Shown in pieces: positions 18,359-27,345 of a stretch of DNA of 64,000 bases. The position numbers and the translations under genes are program-made. Within the stretch, counting starts at the first letter, position 1; each line of letters begins with the position of its first letter. This DNA comes from Flagellimonas pelagia (GTDB lineage Bacteria > Bacteroidota > Bacteroidia > Flavobacteriales > Flavobacteriaceae), in the NCBI RefSeq assembly GCF_003584135.1, contig NZ_QXFI01000009.1, positions 255,501-319,500 on the forward strand, written 5' to 3'. The notes beneath the pieces were generated by a model, which saw only the letters and a list, made by a program, of their open reading frames with translations, did no database searches and was not told the DNA's origin.

Positions 18359-19834
18359 ATGGGTAAAAATTTAACGAGTCGAGCAGAAGATTATTCCAAG
18401 TGGTATAATGAACTTGTTGTAAAATCGGATCTAGCTGAAAATTCAGGGGTTAGGGGTTGTATGGTGATAAAGCCCTATGGCTATGCCATATGGGAAAAGA
18501 TGCAGGCGCAGCTGGATAAAATGTTCAAGGAAACAGGTCATGAGAATGCCTATTTTCCCTTGTTCATCCCAAAATCCTATTTAAGTAAAGAGGCCAGTCA
18601 TGTAGAAGGTTTTGCCAAGGAATGCGCCGTTGTGACACATTATCGACTGAAAAATGCCGAAGATGGCAGTGGGATTGTTGTGGATGAAGATGCCAAATTG
18701 GAAGAAGAGCTTATTGTAAGGCCGACTTCGGAAACCATCATTTGGGATACCTACCGAAAATGGATTCAATCCTACCGTGACCTTCCTTTAAAAATCAACC
18801 AATGGGCCAATGTGGTGCGCTGGGAAATGCGTACCCGTCTTTTTCTTCGAACTGCCGAGTTTTTATGGCAAGAAGGCCATACCGCTCATGCTACTAGGGA
18901 AGAAGCCGTAGAAGAAGCCGAACAGATGATGCATGTGTATGCCGAGTTTGTGGAAGATTATATGGGAGTGCCCGTTATCAAGGGAACAAAAACGGAAAGT
19001 GAGCGCTTTGCTGGGGCCGAAGAGACCTATTGTATCGAGGCCTTGATGCAGGATGGAAAAGCGCTTCAAGCAGGTACCTCGCACTTTTTGGGACAGAATT
19101 TTGCCAAGGCATTCGATGTGAAGTTTGCCAATAAGGAAGGTCAACAAGAATATGTTTGGGCCACATCATGGGGAGTTTCCACCCGATTGATGGGTGCTTT
19201 GGTGATGACGCACAGTGATGACAACGGATTGGTGCTGCCTCCAAAATTGGCGCCCATTCAAGTAGTAATCGTGCCCATTTATAAAGGTCTTGATCAATTG
19301 GATGCCATTTCGGAAAAAGTGGAGCCATTGGTGAAGGAACTTCGTGCTAAGGGAATTTCAGTGAAATACGATAATAGAGATACCCACAAACCTGGTTTCA
19401 AGTTCAATGAATATGAATTGAAAGGGGTGCCTGTACGTTTGGCCATTGGCCAGCGTGACCTAGAGAACGGAACCTATGAGGTGGCCCGAAGGGATACCCT
19501 TCAAAAGGAATCGGTAAACGCCAGTGAAATTGTGGCCAAGGTGGAAACATTGCTAGAGGACATCCAAAGGAACATCTACCAAAAAGCGTTTGACTACAGA
19601 GCGGAGCATATTACCCAAGTTGATTCCTATGAAGAGTTCAAGAAAGTGATCGAGGAAAAAGGAGGTTTTGTATCTGCTCATTGGGATGGAACGGCAGAGA
19701 CCGAGGATAAGATCAAGGAAGAGACCAAGGCCACCATCCGTTGTATTCCTTTGAAGGCCGAAGTGGAAGAGGGCACCTGCATTGTGACGGGCAAACCATC
19801 AACACAAAGGGTACTCTTTGCAAAGGCCTACTAA
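18359..19834 (+). CDS. proS: Prolyl-tRNA synthetase (ProRS, eukaryote/archaea-like short form)
   Basis: Class II synthetase charging tRNA-Pro. It begins [30 protein letters not shown], split here as the family's N-terminal motif, followed by class II motif 2 ([26 protein letters not shown], residues ~150-175) and motif 3 ([15 protein letters not shown]). There is no editing INS domain, and the C-terminal zinc-binding-like domain of the short archaeal/eukaryotic-type enzyme is present. 491 residues is normal for this form, which Bacteroidota use. Confidence 0.96.
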   Translation: MGKNLTSRAEDYSKWYNELVVKSDLAENSGVRGCMVIKPYGYAIWEKMQAQLDKMFKETGHENAYFPLFIPKSYLSKEASHVEGFAKECAVVTHYRLKNAEDGSGIVVDEDAKLEEELIVRPTSETIIWDTYRKWIQSYRDLPLKINQWANVVRWEMRTRLFLRTAEFLWQEGHTAHATREEAVEEAEQMMHVYAEFVEDYMGVPVIKGTKTESERFAGAEETYCIEALMQDGKALQAGTSHFLGQNFAKAFDVKFANKEGQQEYVWATSWGVSTRLMGALVMTHSDDNGLVLPPKLAPIQVVIVPIYKGLDQLDAISEKVEPLVKELRAKGISVKYDNRDTHKPGFKFNEYELKGVPVRLAIGQRDLENGTYEVARRDTLQKESVNASEIVAKVETLLEDIQRNIYQKAFDYRAEHITQVDSYEEFKKVIEEKGGFVSAHWDGTAETEDKIKEETKATIRCIPLKAEVEEGTCIVTGKPSTQRVLFAKAY

Positions 19835-19861
19835 TTAGGTTGTAAAAAATAAATATTACTG

Positions 19862-19891
19862 TTGCAAGACTTAAAAATAGTTGTATTTTTG
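19862..19891 (+). promoter_or_regulatory. Promoter of the tRNA-Glu pair
   Basis: TTG at 19862-19864, 19 bases, then TATTTTTG at 19884-19891, an exact match to the Bacteroidota -33/-7 consensus TTG / TAnnTTTG. It ends 21 bases before the first tRNA. Confidence 0.7.
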
Positions 19892-19912
19892 CATCCGCAA
19901 TTGTGCAACCAT

Positions 19913-19984
19913 GGCCCGTTCGTCTAGGGGTTAGGACGCCAGGTTTTCATCCTGGTAACAGGGGTTCGATTCCCCTACGGGCTA
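19913..19984 (+). tRNA. tRNA-Glu (anticodon TTC), copy 1
   Basis: 72-nt cloverleaf. The acceptor GGCCCGT pairs with ACGGGCT (first pair G-U). D-arm GTCTAGGGGTTAGGAC; anticodon stem CCAGG / CCTGG around loop TTTTCAT, giving anticodon TTC; T-arm CAGGGGTTCGATTCCCCT. The 3' CCA is not encoded. It is 100% identical to the second copy 58 bases downstream. Confidence 0.97.
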
Positions 19985-20042
19985 CAAAGTTCAATGAACA
20001 TGGTGTTTTTGGAAGGGTTTACCTTCCTTGTTAAAATATAAC

Positions 20043-20114
20043 GGCCCGTTCGTCTAGGGGTTAGGACGCCAGGTTTTCATCCTGGTAACAGGGGTTCGAT
20101 TCCCCTACGGGCTA
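20043..20114 (+). tRNA. tRNA-Glu (anticodon TTC), copy 2
   Basis: Identical over all 72 bases to the copy at 19913-19984, with a different spacer and flanks. Tandem duplication, probably transcribed as one unit that may run into rpsT 33 bases downstream. Confidence 0.97.
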
Positions 20115-20147
20115 CAAAAAGGAATAAGAAAGTATTAAATTAAGATA

Positions 20148-20399
20148 ATGGCAAACCATAAGTCAGCATTAAAGAGAATCAGAAGAAACGAAGCGGTACG
20201 TTTGCGTAACAGATATCAGCACAAAACTGTGCGTAATGCCATCAAAAAATTACGTAACGAGGAAGACAAAAAATCTGCTGAGGCTTTGTTGCCCACTGTA
20301 GTTGGTATGATCGATAAGTTGGCCAAGCGCAACATTATCCATAGCAATAAGGCTGCAAACCTTAAGAGCAAATTGATGAGCAAGGTTGCTGCTATGTAA
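20148..20399 (+). CDS. rpsT: 30S ribosomal protein S20
   Basis: Small basic protein binding the 5' domain of 16S rRNA. 83 residues, opening [20 protein letters not shown] and ending with the Lys-rich helix ([17 protein letters not shown]), the standard S20 layout. It follows the tRNA-Glu pair closely and is ended by a hairpin terminator, so a tRNA-rpsT transcript is likely. Confidence 0.97.
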   Translation: MANHKSALKRIRRNEAVRLRNRYQHKTVRNAIKKLRNEEDKKSAEALLPTVVGMIDKLAKRNIIHSNKAANLKSKLMSKVAAM

Positions 20400-20422
20400 A
20401 CCTATGCGAATACAATATTAAG

Positions 20423-20452
20423 AACGCCTCCATATTGGGGGCGTTTTTTTTA
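20423..20452 (+). terminator. Intrinsic terminator of rpsT
   Basis: Stem AACGCCTC / GGGGCGTT (one G-U pair) with loop CATATTG, then TTTTTTT. The convergent membrane-protein gene ends 16 bases further on. Confidence 0.85.
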
Positions 20453-20467
20453 TTATCCAAAGTTAAA

Positions 20468-21154
20468 TTATCGGAATGCGTTCCGTTTTCCCAAGAGGGC
20501 CCCGATCATGAAGGTACCGTACATGAATACAATCAATACCTTCAATACTTCCCGCAATTGGTATTGGGCCCATACTTCAGGTGCTTCGTACGCTATCAAG
20601 AACAGATAGGGGAATATGGCATGGAAAACGGCCAATCCCAAGGTGGTCCAGAACATCAGGTTGTGCTTTACGGGGTAGGCGCCTTCCTCGCTCTTTTTCT
20701 CCTTAATATAGAGGCTTATATCAAACAACAAGATCATAGAGGCTATCAGATCGGCATAGTATAGGTTCATATGCAACGGGTCTTGGAAGAAGAGACTGGC
20801 CATATAAGACAACATACTGATGATAGCACCATAAACTACCCTTTTCTTGTGCTTTCTGCTTTTTAGCACCTTCCAGTAGATATAAAAGAAGAACGAGAAA
20901 GCGATCACGGAATAAATGTTGAATATGATTACGTTATGCCAATCGTATTTTTTCTCCGAAAAGAATTGAAACTCGTCAGTGTATTTTACGAGATACCCCA
21001 ATAGCTCTGTTAAAAAGGTGTACATGAGATAAATAGGGTAGTATTTCAGGGGTGTATCAAAAAAAGTACGGTAACGGGCAACGGCCACAAGCCAGACAAT
21101 AAGATAAAAAGGCAAGAAGTATTGTTCTGTAATGAATTTATATAACTCCTCCAT
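20468..21154 (-). CDS. Multi-pass membrane protein of unknown function (paralogue A)
   Basis: 228 residues with about six to seven hydrophobic segments and no recognised enzymatic motif. It is clearly related to the next gene upstream on the same strand (21262-21954): both share FDTPLKY(Y/F)P, LMYTF(L/F)TE(L/V)LGY, DEFQFFS-like strings, SNPLH/QDPLH and end IGxLxGKRxAFR. The conserved polar residues in membrane segments (Thr, Glu, His) could form a site, but no function is known to me. The pair plus the upstream lipoprotein may be one unit, although a hairpin lies between the two membrane genes. Confidence 0.78.
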   Translation of the reverse strand: MEELYKFITEQYFLPFYLIVWLVAVARYRTFFDTPLKYYPIYLMYTFLTELLGYLVKYTDEFQFFSEKKYDWHNVIIFNIYSVIAFSFFFYIYWKVLKSRKHKKRVVYGAIISMLSYMASLFFQDPLHMNLYYADLIASMILLFDISLYIKEKKSEEGAYPVKHNLMFWTTLGLAVFHAIFPYLFLIAYEAPEVWAQYQLREVLKVLIVFMYGTFMIGALLGKRNAFR

Positions 21155-21211
21155 TGTGGTTCGTGGCAGCGGTTCTACGTTGGCTTTGTTAGAGGCCTAA
21201 ATGTACACAAT

Positions 21212-21239
21212 AAAAACGCCCCCAAACCCGAGGGGCGTT
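21212..21239 (-). terminator. Intrinsic terminator between the two paralogous membrane-protein genes
   Basis: On the minus strand, stem AACGCCCC / GGGGCGTT with loop TCGGGTTTG, followed by TTTTTATT. The stem sequence resembles that of the terminator at 20423-20452. Confidence 0.8.
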
Positions 21240-21261
21240 ATATTTTATAAGCCTGTTTTGG

Positions 21262-21954
21262 TTATCGAAAAGCCTTTCGCTTCCCTATAAGTAGTCCAAT
21301 TATTATCAAACCATACATTAGAGCAATGGATGAGACTAAAATAGGTCTTAAGTAGACCAGAGTCCCAATACCAACCTTGAGTTTATACAAAGTAAGGATT
21401 ATAGGGAATGGAATGTAAAAGGTTAAAAGTCCAATACTTACCCAAAACAATAAATTTTGTCTTAAGGGATATATATTTGCTGTTGAACAGGTCTTTATTA
21501 GATAGGATACCAAAATTGAAACCATTAGTAAAGACCCTAAAATATGAGCATATGTCATCTGACTATGTAATGGGTTGGAGTATATAGCATTGGCTACATA
21601 CAGGATCACACATACGATGGATGCATAGGAGAACAATTTCTTGTCTTTATCTTCTTTGAAGATCTTACGGTACACGTCAAAGAAAAAAAGAAAAAATATT
21701 AGTTGATATATATTGTAGATAATTAGATTATCTATTGCATATCTCTCATCCGAAAAAAATTGGAACTCCTCATAGTTCTTAATAAAATACCCCAGAACCT
21801 CTGTAAAAAAAGTATACATGATGAGCATAGGAAAATATTTCAATGGGGTATCAAAAAATCGCTTATATCTCAATACTGAAACTATCCAGGTGATTAGATA
21901 TAGCAATACAAAAAATTGATCCCAAAGAAGCTTAAGAAATTCTCCTATTGTCAT
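21262..21954 (-). CDS. Multi-pass membrane protein of unknown function (paralogue B)
   Basis: 230 residues with six to seven hydrophobic segments, aligned along its whole length with the 228-residue protein downstream (RFFDTPLKYFP, YTFFTEVLGYF, EEFQFFSDERY, GKRKAFR). Codon use is visibly more A+T-rich than in the sister gene and the surrounding genes, so the copies have diverged for long or one was acquired. It starts six bases after the stop of the lipoprotein gene, indicating cotranscription. Function unknown. Confidence 0.78.
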   Translation of the reverse strand: MTIGEFLKLLWDQFFVLLYLITWIVSVLRYKRFFDTPLKYFPMLIMYTFFTEVLGYFIKNYEEFQFFSDERYAIDNLIIYNIYQLIFFLFFFDVYRKIFKEDKDKKLFSYASIVCVILYVANAIYSNPLHSQMTYAHILGSLLMVSILVSYLIKTCSTANIYPLRQNLLFWVSIGLLTFYIPFPIILTLYKLKVGIGTLVYLRPILVSSIALMYGLIIIGLLIGKRKAFR

Positions 21955-21960
21955 AATGGA

Positions 21961-22620
21961 TTAAAAATCTGTGTATGGAGGAGGACTTGAGTTGCCATGG
22001 TTCAAATCCAAGCTTTTGTCTCCACTTTGAAATAGAGTAGGGGCAAAACTGGCATAGGATTTTTCTCCCGCATTTGAATTGTGACCCATTCCTTTAGTGC
22101 CAACAGCATTCTTGATTAGTTTTGCCTGTCCATCAGCGCCAATATAAAATCCGTGTTCTTCACCATCAACCATTATGGCAGGAACAATAAATATGGAATT
22201 CTGTCTGGGATGCACAATTTTTTTCCCATCGGGAAAATGTTCATTGTTTGGATAGTTGGCAAAATAAAAGCGTAGCGAGGAAATTTCAACATTAGCTCCT
22301 TTTGCCTCTTGCTCAATATAGGCCATATATTGTTTAATGTCTTCATAGGTAAATGAAGTAAACCGAGAGGGAACATACTTTTCATCGGGATACTGTTCCA
22401 TCTCATACTTCTCGATCATGCCTACCCTGTTTCGAGTATAATTGTCATAGAGGGATTTGGATTCTTCAAGAGAAATAATGCCCTCGGGCGGAGAGATTTT
22501 TTCCTCTTGTGGTGGTTCGGAATCCTTTGGTTCATCTTTTTTTGGGCCTTGTTGACATGCACCCATAAAAAGCAAGACGGTGCCTAAAAAAGCAATAGCA
22601 ACTTTTCTGTTGTTTTTCAT
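21961..22620 (-). CDS. Lipoprotein of unknown function, first gene of the membrane-protein unit
   Basis: 219 residues: signal with lipobox MGAC, then a Lys/Pro/Glu-rich linker (PKKDEPKDSEPPQEEK), then a globular region with YEDIKQYMAYIEQEAK and VPAIMVDGEEHGF. The end is polar and glycine/serine-rich (GHNSNAGEKSY, NSSPPPYTDF). No domain recognised. The stop is six bases from the start of membrane paralogue B, which points to a functional pair of surface/periplasmic lipoprotein and membrane protein. Confidence 0.75.
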   Translation of the reverse strand: MKNNRKVAIAFLGTVLLFMGACQQGPKKDEPKDSEPPQEEKISPPEGIISLEESKSLYDNYTRNRVGMIEKYEMEQYPDEKYVPSRFTSFTYEDIKQYMAYIEQEAKGANVEISSLRFYFANYPNNEHFPDGKKIVHPRQNSIFIVPAIMVDGEEHGFYIGADGQAKLIKNAVGTKGMGHNSNAGEKSYASFAPTLFQSGDKSLDLNHGNSSPPPYTDF

Positions 22621-22694
22621 TGTATAAGTATTTTAAAGTTCAGTTTTGAGGAAACTATTTTAAAGATATGTCTTTTCTTTAAAACGGGTCAATA

Positions 22695-22730
22695 AAAAAC
22701 CCCTCAAGATATTTTGAAGGGTTTTTAAAT
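22695..22730. terminator. Bidirectional hairpin between rho and the lipoprotein gene
   Basis: Stem AAAAACCCCTCAA / TTTGAAGGGTTTTT (one mismatch) with a short loop. It ends the rho transcript on the minus strand; T-runs on both sides. Confidence 0.75.
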
Positions 22731-22751
22731 AATTGATTTTCAGTATTTTGA

Positions 22752-24359
22752 TTACTCGTTCATCGTGAGTAAAAATTCTTCATTGTTTCGGGTCTGTTTG
22801 ATGCGTTGTTCCATAAACTCCATGGCCTCCACAGGGTTCATATCGGCCAAGTACTTACGCAAGATCCACATACGTTGAATGGTGTTTTCATCCAAGAGAA
22901 GATCATCCCTTCGTGTTGAAGAGGAAATAAGGTCGATGGCAGGGAATATTCTACGGTTGGAGATTCTACGATCCAACTGAAGCTCCATGTTACCTGTACC
23001 CTTGAATTCCTCAAAGATCACCTCGTCCATTTTGGAGCCGGTTTCCGTAAGTGCCGTGGCAATAATGGAAAGAGATCCACCATTTTCAATGTTTCTTGCG
23101 GCACCAAAGAAGCGTTTGGGTTTGTGCAATGCGTTGGCATCCACACCACCACTCAATACCTTACCGGAAGCAGGCTGTACCGTATTATAGGCACGCGCTA
23201 AACGTGTAATGGAATCCAATAGGATTACCACGTCATGACCACACTCTACCAATCTTTTGGCCTTGTCCAAAACAATGTTGGCCACCCTTACGTGTTCAGA
23301 AGCCTCCTTGTCAAATGTGGAAGCAACCACTTCACCGCGTACGTTACGTTGCATATCGGTAACCTCTTCGGGTCTTTCATCAATCAAAAGAATGATTTGG
23401 TAAACCTCTGGGTGGTTGGCTGCAATGGCGTTGGCAATGTCTTTTAACAACATGGTCTTACCGGTCTTGGGCTGGGAAACGATCATACCCCGTTGTCCTT
23501 TGCCGATTGGGGAGAACAAATCCATGATTCTTGTGGAAATGGTACTCTGTTTTTCCGCTAATTTGAATTTTTCCTTAGGGAACAAGGGGGTCAAATGCTC
23601 AAAGGAAACCCTATCCCTGACCACTTGCGGGTCCATGCCGTTGATCTTGTTCACCTTGATCAGCGGGAAATATTTTTCTCCTTCTTTCGGAGGTCTTATG
23701 TTCCCCAAGATGGTATCCCCGGATTTTAGTCCGAACAACCTGATTTGGGATTGTGATACATAAATATCGTCAGGAGATGAAAGATAGTTATAGTCGGAAG
23801 ACCTTAGGAACCCATATCCATCCTGCATGATGTCCAGGACACCTTCACTTTCAATAATACTGTCGAACTCAAACTCTGGCTCTTTGTACCTATTTTTCAG
23901 GTCTTTGTCAAAATTGCTGTTCTTCTTGTCGTGATGACTGCTCTTTTGGTTGTTCTGATTTTGGTTTGGATTCTGATTTTGGTTCGTCCTCCTGTTATTG
24001 TTTTGGTTCTTTTGCGGGCCAGCTGGTTTGTTGTCCTTTTTGGGAGGGTGTTCCTTAACCTCCTCTTTTTTATCGGCGGTTTCAGCTACCGGTTTCCTTT
24101 CGGGAGAATCTTCGGTGTTGGTTTTCGCAACATTGGGTTTTGGTCGTGCTGTTCTGGCGCGTTTGGGCTTGGACTCTGTCTTTGTATCGGTAGTGGTAAC
24201 GGTTTCGGCAACGGCCTTTGGGTTGGAAGCCTGTACATCTAGGATTTGGTACACCAAGTCCAGTTTTTTAAGGGTTTTGAATTTGGGAACATTAAGATCC
24301 TTAGCAATTTCTTGCAACTCAGGAAGCTTTTTAGCTTTTAGATCGGAAATCTCGAACAT
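22752..24359 (-). CDS. rho: Transcription termination factor Rho, with long low-complexity insertion
   Basis: Hexameric RNA-dependent ATPase that ends transcripts. The first ~45 residues are the Rho N-terminal helical domain ([20 protein letters not shown]). Residues ~50-165 are a disordered Lys/Pro/Asn/Gln-rich stretch (for example [11 protein letters not shown]). The RNA-binding cold-shock-like domain follows at ~170-240 ([15 protein letters not shown]), then the ATPase with Walker A PKTGKT, Walker [14 protein letters not shown] and the R-loop/Q-loop region [23 protein letters not shown]. 535 residues versus 419 in E. coli; such insertions are known in Bacteroidota. It sits as a single gene divergent from DUF4293 and closed by a hairpin. 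Confidence 0.97.
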   Translation of the reverse strand: MFEISDLKAKKLPELQEIAKDLNVPKFKTLKKLDLVYQILDVQASNPKAVAETVTTTDTKTESKPKRARTARPKPNVAKTNTEDSPERKPVAETADKKEEVKEHPPKKDNKPAGPQKNQNNNRRTNQNQNPNQNQNNQKSSHHDKKNSNFDKDLKNRYKEPEFEFDSIIESEGVLDIMQDGYGFLRSSDYNYLSSPDDIYVSQSQIRLFGLKSGDTILGNIRPPKEGEKYFPLIKVNKINGMDPQVVRDRVSFEHLTPLFPKEKFKLAEKQSTISTRIMDLFSPIGKGQRGMIVSQPKTGKTMLLKDIANAIAANHPEVYQIILLIDERPEEVTDMQRNVRGEVVASTFDKEASEHVRVANIVLDKAKRLVECGHDVVILLDSITRLARAYNTVQPASGKVLSGGVDANALHKPKRFFGAARNIENGGSLSIIATALTETGSKMDEVIFEEFKGTGNMELQLDRRISNRRIFPAIDLISSSTRRDDLLLDENTIQRMWILRKYLADMNPVEAMEFMEQRIKQTRNNEEFLLTMNE

Positions 24360-24521
24360 TAAGTAAAGAATAAGTTAAACTTGTGTAATTCTGAATATTG
24401 AAGTAAAAAGTTATTTGGATGCTACTGGAGGAAAGTTTTCCTAGGTAGGTGCTTTGCTAATAACGAGACAATAATACGAATAATTTTTGAAGAATAACGC
24501 TACAATTATCAAAAAGACGCC

Positions 24522-24529
24522 TATTTTTG
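24522..24529 (+). promoter_or_regulatory. -7 promoter element of the DUF4293 gene
   Basis: TATTTTTG, an exact TAnnTTTG match, 22 bases before the ATG at 24552. No TTG at the expected distance upstream. It argues against the TTG at 24534, only four bases beyond it, as translation start. Confidence 0.45.
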
Positions 24530-24551
24530 CGTTTTGAAATCGATTTACACA

Positions 24552-24962
24552 ATGATTCAACGAATTCAGACGTTTTTTTTGCTGGTTGTGGCCCTGTTAG
24601 TGGGCGTGCTGCCATTCTTTCTGAATCTTTGGGTCGAGGTAGGGGGCAAAGAGGTGTATGCCCAAGATGAAGTGATGGTGAGCATCGTTTTTTATGTTTC
24701 GGCGGTGTTGGCGGTAGCATCGATTTTGATGTACAAGAACAGACAAAATCAATTTGTGATGAACAGATTGAATATGATATTGAACCTTTTTTTACTAGGA
24801 TTTTTCGTTTATCGATCGCTAAGTCTATCCGGAGAAACTGTGGTTTCGGAGAAGGGTATTGGGATGCTGATTCCTGTATTTTCTATCGTTTTTCTGGTCC
24901 TGGCCAACAGGGCTATCAAAAAGGATGAAGATCTTGTAAAATCTGTTGATCGCTTGCGTTGA
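24552..24962 (+). CDS. DUF4293 family membrane protein
   Basis: 136 residues with four hydrophobic segments: a first helix directly after MIQRIQTFFLLVVAL, then the hydrophilic stretch with KEVYAQDE, then two central helices and a last one before the polar tail RAIKKDEDLVKSVDRLR. MIQRIQTxFLL is the hallmark opening of DUF4293. Frequently found beside rho in this phylum; biochemical role unknown. The start at the ATG is supported by that motif and by the upstream -7 element. Confidence 0.85.
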   Translation: MIQRIQTFFLLVVALLVGVLPFFLNLWVEVGGKEVYAQDEVMVSIVFYVSAVLAVASILMYKNRQNQFVMNRLNMILNLFLLGFFVYRSLSLSGETVVSEKGIGMLIPVFSIVFLVLANRAIKKDEDLVKSVDRLR

Positions 24963-24990
24963 ACCTAACATCTTAGTAGTATTAGTGCGA

Positions 24991-25024
24991 AAAAGTCCCG
25001 GCCTTGGCCGGGACTTTTGTTTTT
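24991..25024. terminator. Terminator between DUF4293 and the convergent PqqB-like gene
   Basis: Perfect 13-bp stem AAAAGTCCCGGCC / GGCCGGGACTTTT with a 2-base loop centre, then GTTTTTTG. Suitable for both directions. Confidence 0.88.
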
Positions 25025-25046
25025 TGACCCATAGGGATCGTATGGT

Positions 25047-26006
25047 CTAAAGTGCAAATTCTTGGTTAAATGTGGCAATGTTGAAACCATTCTCCAGTAC
25101 TTTTTTTTGTTGATTGCTATCCTTGATTAAGAGGCCGTTGGTGTGGTTGAAATGAATGAAATGGATTTTAGACTTTTCGCTATTAGGTAATGATTGGAAC
25201 AGGTCCATACTTTCCACCACAAAAGGATGTGGAATTTCACTTATATTCCTAGTGTTGATCTCATCCCCATCAAAAAAAGTGGCATCTAAAAAGGCAAGGT
25301 CCACATTTTTGATTTCGGCAACAATATCCTTATTCCATCTGGACCATTTGTCAATATCTGGAATGAACAGTATTGATTTTTTCGGGCCATCTATTTTAAA
25401 ACCTACCGTTTCGGAGTATTCATCCCTATGCGGTACTATGAATGGCGTTACTACAATATTTTTGGTGAGTACAATTGGTCTTTCGTTCTGTAATGGATGT
25501 ATTTTGATATTGTTCAAGGCAACCAACTGGTCCCAAGGACCATTGTTCTCCAAAAACGCTTTCATCTTTGGCATGGCATACACAGGAACCCCTTTGGCTC
25601 CCAAGGCCTCTCTTCCCAAATACATTAAACCGGTATAATGCCCAATATGTGCATGGGTCATAAAAATACCGGAGGGTGTTTCATCGGTACGACCGGATAG
25701 TTCTTTTAAAAGTTTCATTTGAGAGGTGATATCCGGTGTGGCCTCAAAAAGGTAACTCTTGTTGTTCTCATGGTCCACAATACCCAAGGATACCACCTTG
25801 CGGTCACTATCAGGATTATTGAACAAGTCTGCACAACACGATTTTTTACAACCGATGTGCGGACTCCCTCCATCTTGTACGGTCCCCAAAATACGAAGGG
25901 TAACAACACTTTGTACTTCAAGGGGGGCGTTTTGTCCCAACTCTCCCGAAAGCTTCTCCTTGCAAGAGACTAAAATCAAAATCAATGCAAATACATATGT
26001 TTTCAT
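25047..26006 (-). CDS. PqqB-like MBL-fold hydrolase, lipoprotein
   Basis: Metallo-beta-lactamase-fold protein with a lipoprotein signal (ILVSC, Cys15), so it is exported and membrane-anchored. The core starts RILGTVQDGGSPHIGCKKSCC, close to the N-terminal block of PqqB with its cysteine cluster. The usual HxHxDH zinc motif reads THAHIGHYTG, with Gly in place of the Asp, as in PqqB-type members. Later elements are VPHRDEYSETVGF, LFIPDID and FIHFNHTN. No pqqA, C, D or E genes are near, so pyrroloquinoline quinone synthesis is unlikely; the substrate is unknown. It follows the phosphodiesterase gene by three bases. Confidence 0.8.
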   Translation of the reverse strand: MKTYVFALILILVSCKEKLSGELGQNAPLEVQSVVTLRILGTVQDGGSPHIGCKKSCCADLFNNPDSDRKVVSLGIVDHENNKSYLFEATPDITSQMKLLKELSGRTDETPSGIFMTHAHIGHYTGLMYLGREALGAKGVPVYAMPKMKAFLENNGPWDQLVALNNIKIHPLQNERPIVLTKNIVVTPFIVPHRDEYSETVGFKIDGPKKSILFIPDIDKWSRWNKDIVAEIKNVDLAFLDATFFDGDEINTRNISEIPHPFVVESMDLFQSLPNSEKSKIHFIHFNHTNGLLIKDSNQQKKVLENGFNIATFNQEFAL

Positions 26007-26009
26007 GCC

Positions 26010-26504
26010 CTATCTTTTCCCTAATTCTATGACCTCCAGATCGGTTATTTTATCTCCATGGATCACAAAGCGAAGCATGGTGCGTACTTGGTGGAAACCA
26101 TGTTTGCCACAAGCTCCCGGGTTCATGTGCAACAATCCCAATTTTTTGTCGAACATCACCTTTAAAATATGGGAATGTCCACAAATGAACAGTTTTGGGG
26201 GATTTCTTCGGATTTCTTCCCGAACCCGAACATCGTACCGATTGGGATAGCCCCCGATATGGGTAATCCATACATCCACATCCTCACACATAAACCTATT
26301 GTTTTCAGGAAATTCCATTTGGATTACATGGTCATCTATGTTGCCATGAACGCCCCGAACAGGTTTTGCGGTCTTCAATGTATCGGTTACCCCAAGACTG
26401 CCAATATCCCCGGCATGCCAAACTTCATCGGCCTGTGCAGCGTACTTTAAAATGGTTTCATCCATATGTCCGTGGGTGTCGGAGAGCAACAAAATCTTGG
26501 TCAT
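26010..26504 (-). CDS. Metallophosphoesterase, YfcE/MJ0936 type
   Basis: Small cytoplasmic phosphodiesterase with the complete calcineurin-like set: LLLSDTHGHMD (metal ligands Asp and His), WHAGDIG, HGNIDD, ITHIGGYP and ICGHSHILKV. At 164 residues it is the typical size of the YfcE family, which cleaves phosphodiesters, with the natural substrate usually unknown. First gene of a two-gene operon with the PqqB-like lipoprotein; divergent from truA. Confidence 0.9.
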   Translation of the reverse strand: MTKILLLSDTHGHMDETILKYAAQADEVWHAGDIGSLGVTDTLKTAKPVRGVHGNIDDHVIQMEFPENNRFMCEDVDVWITHIGGYPNRYDVRVREEIRRNPPKLFICGHSHILKVMFDKKLGLLHMNPGACGKHGFHQVRTMLRFVIHGDKITDLEVIELGKR

Positions 26505-26592
26505 AACGCTAAAAATATGCTAAAAAAATGGGGTCGGAATTATGTTGGGAAGGATTGAATTATCTTTATCGACTTAAAAGTAAGGGATCCCT

Positions 26593-27345
26593 TTGAGATA
26601 TTTCATCCAATTTTCCTATTTCGGCAAGGCATATCATGGGTGGCAGAACCAACCCAATGCCATTACCGTGCAAGAGGTTTTGGAGAAAGCGCTATCTACC
26701 CTTTTAAGGGAAAAAACGGAGGTAGTAGGGGCTGGAAGAACCGATACTGGGGTACACGCCAAGCAAATGTTCGCCCATTTTGACCATGTTGGGATACAAG
26801 ATCGGGATGAATTGGTATATCGATTGAACTCTTTTTTGCCGGAAGACATTGCCGTGCAAAAAATTTATGAAATGATTCCCAGTGCACATGCAAGGTTTGA
26901 TGCCTTTGAACGTACTTATGAATATTGGGTGGTACGGGAGAAGAACCCATTTTACTTTGATCATGCCCATTTGGTTAAATATCCTTTGGATATGAAGGCC
27001 ATGAACGAAGCAGCGACCTTATTGTTGGATCACAAGGATTTTGAATGTTTTTCCAAATCGAATACGGATGTGAAAACCTATGTCTGTGATGTTCGGAAGG
27101 CATACTGGGAGGAACATGGTAATCTTTGGGTTTTTACCATTACCGCCGATCGTTTTTTAAGGAACATGGTACGGGCTGTGGTCGGGACCTTATTGGAAGT
27201 GGGGTTGGGTAAAATGGCACCCGAAGATATCCATTCCGTAATTGAAAGTAAGGATAGGAGTGAAGCTGGGGTTTCCGTCCCTGCAAAAGGATTATATTTG
27301 ACAGAGGTTTTATATCCAAAAGAACTATTTGATGAGCAAAACTGA
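26593..27345 (+). CDS. truA: tRNA pseudouridine synthase A
   Basis: Isomerises uridines 38-40 in the anticodon stem-loop of tRNAs. Catalytic Asp51 sits in VVGAGRTDTGVHAKQ. Other family blocks present are YFGKAYHGWQNQPN, RYxSFLPED-type LNSFLPEDIAV and FLRNMVRAVVGTLLEVG. The start is a TTG (26593); the protein begins MRYFIQFSYFG, exactly as family members do, and no ATG lies upstream in frame. The last 14 bases overlap the next gene. Confidence 0.95.
   Translation: MRYFIQFSYFGKAYHGWQNQPNAITVQEVLEKALSTLLREKTEVVGAGRTDTGVHAKQMFAHFDHVGIQDRDELVYRLNSFLPEDIAVQKIYEMIPSAHARFDAFERTYEYWVVREKNPFYFDHAHLVKYPLDMKAMNEAATLLLDHKDFECFSKSNTDVKTYVCDVRKAYWEEHGNLWVFTITADRFLRNMVRAVVGTLLEVGLGKMAPEDIHSVIESKDRSEAGVSVPAKGLYLTEVLYPKELFDEQN

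Noticed and set aside
19913..20114. CRISPR-like direct repeat of 72 bases
   Set aside because: The two identical units fold as tRNA-Glu cloverleaves; there are only two units and no cas genes.
25047..26006. A true pyrroloquinoline quinone synthesis gene
   Set aside because: No other pqq genes are adjacent, and the protein carries a lipobox, unlike cytoplasmic PqqB.
25759..26250. 163-codon plus-strand frame across the PqqB-like and phosphodiesterase genes
   Set aside because: It runs antisense over two clearly coding genes with complete motifs.
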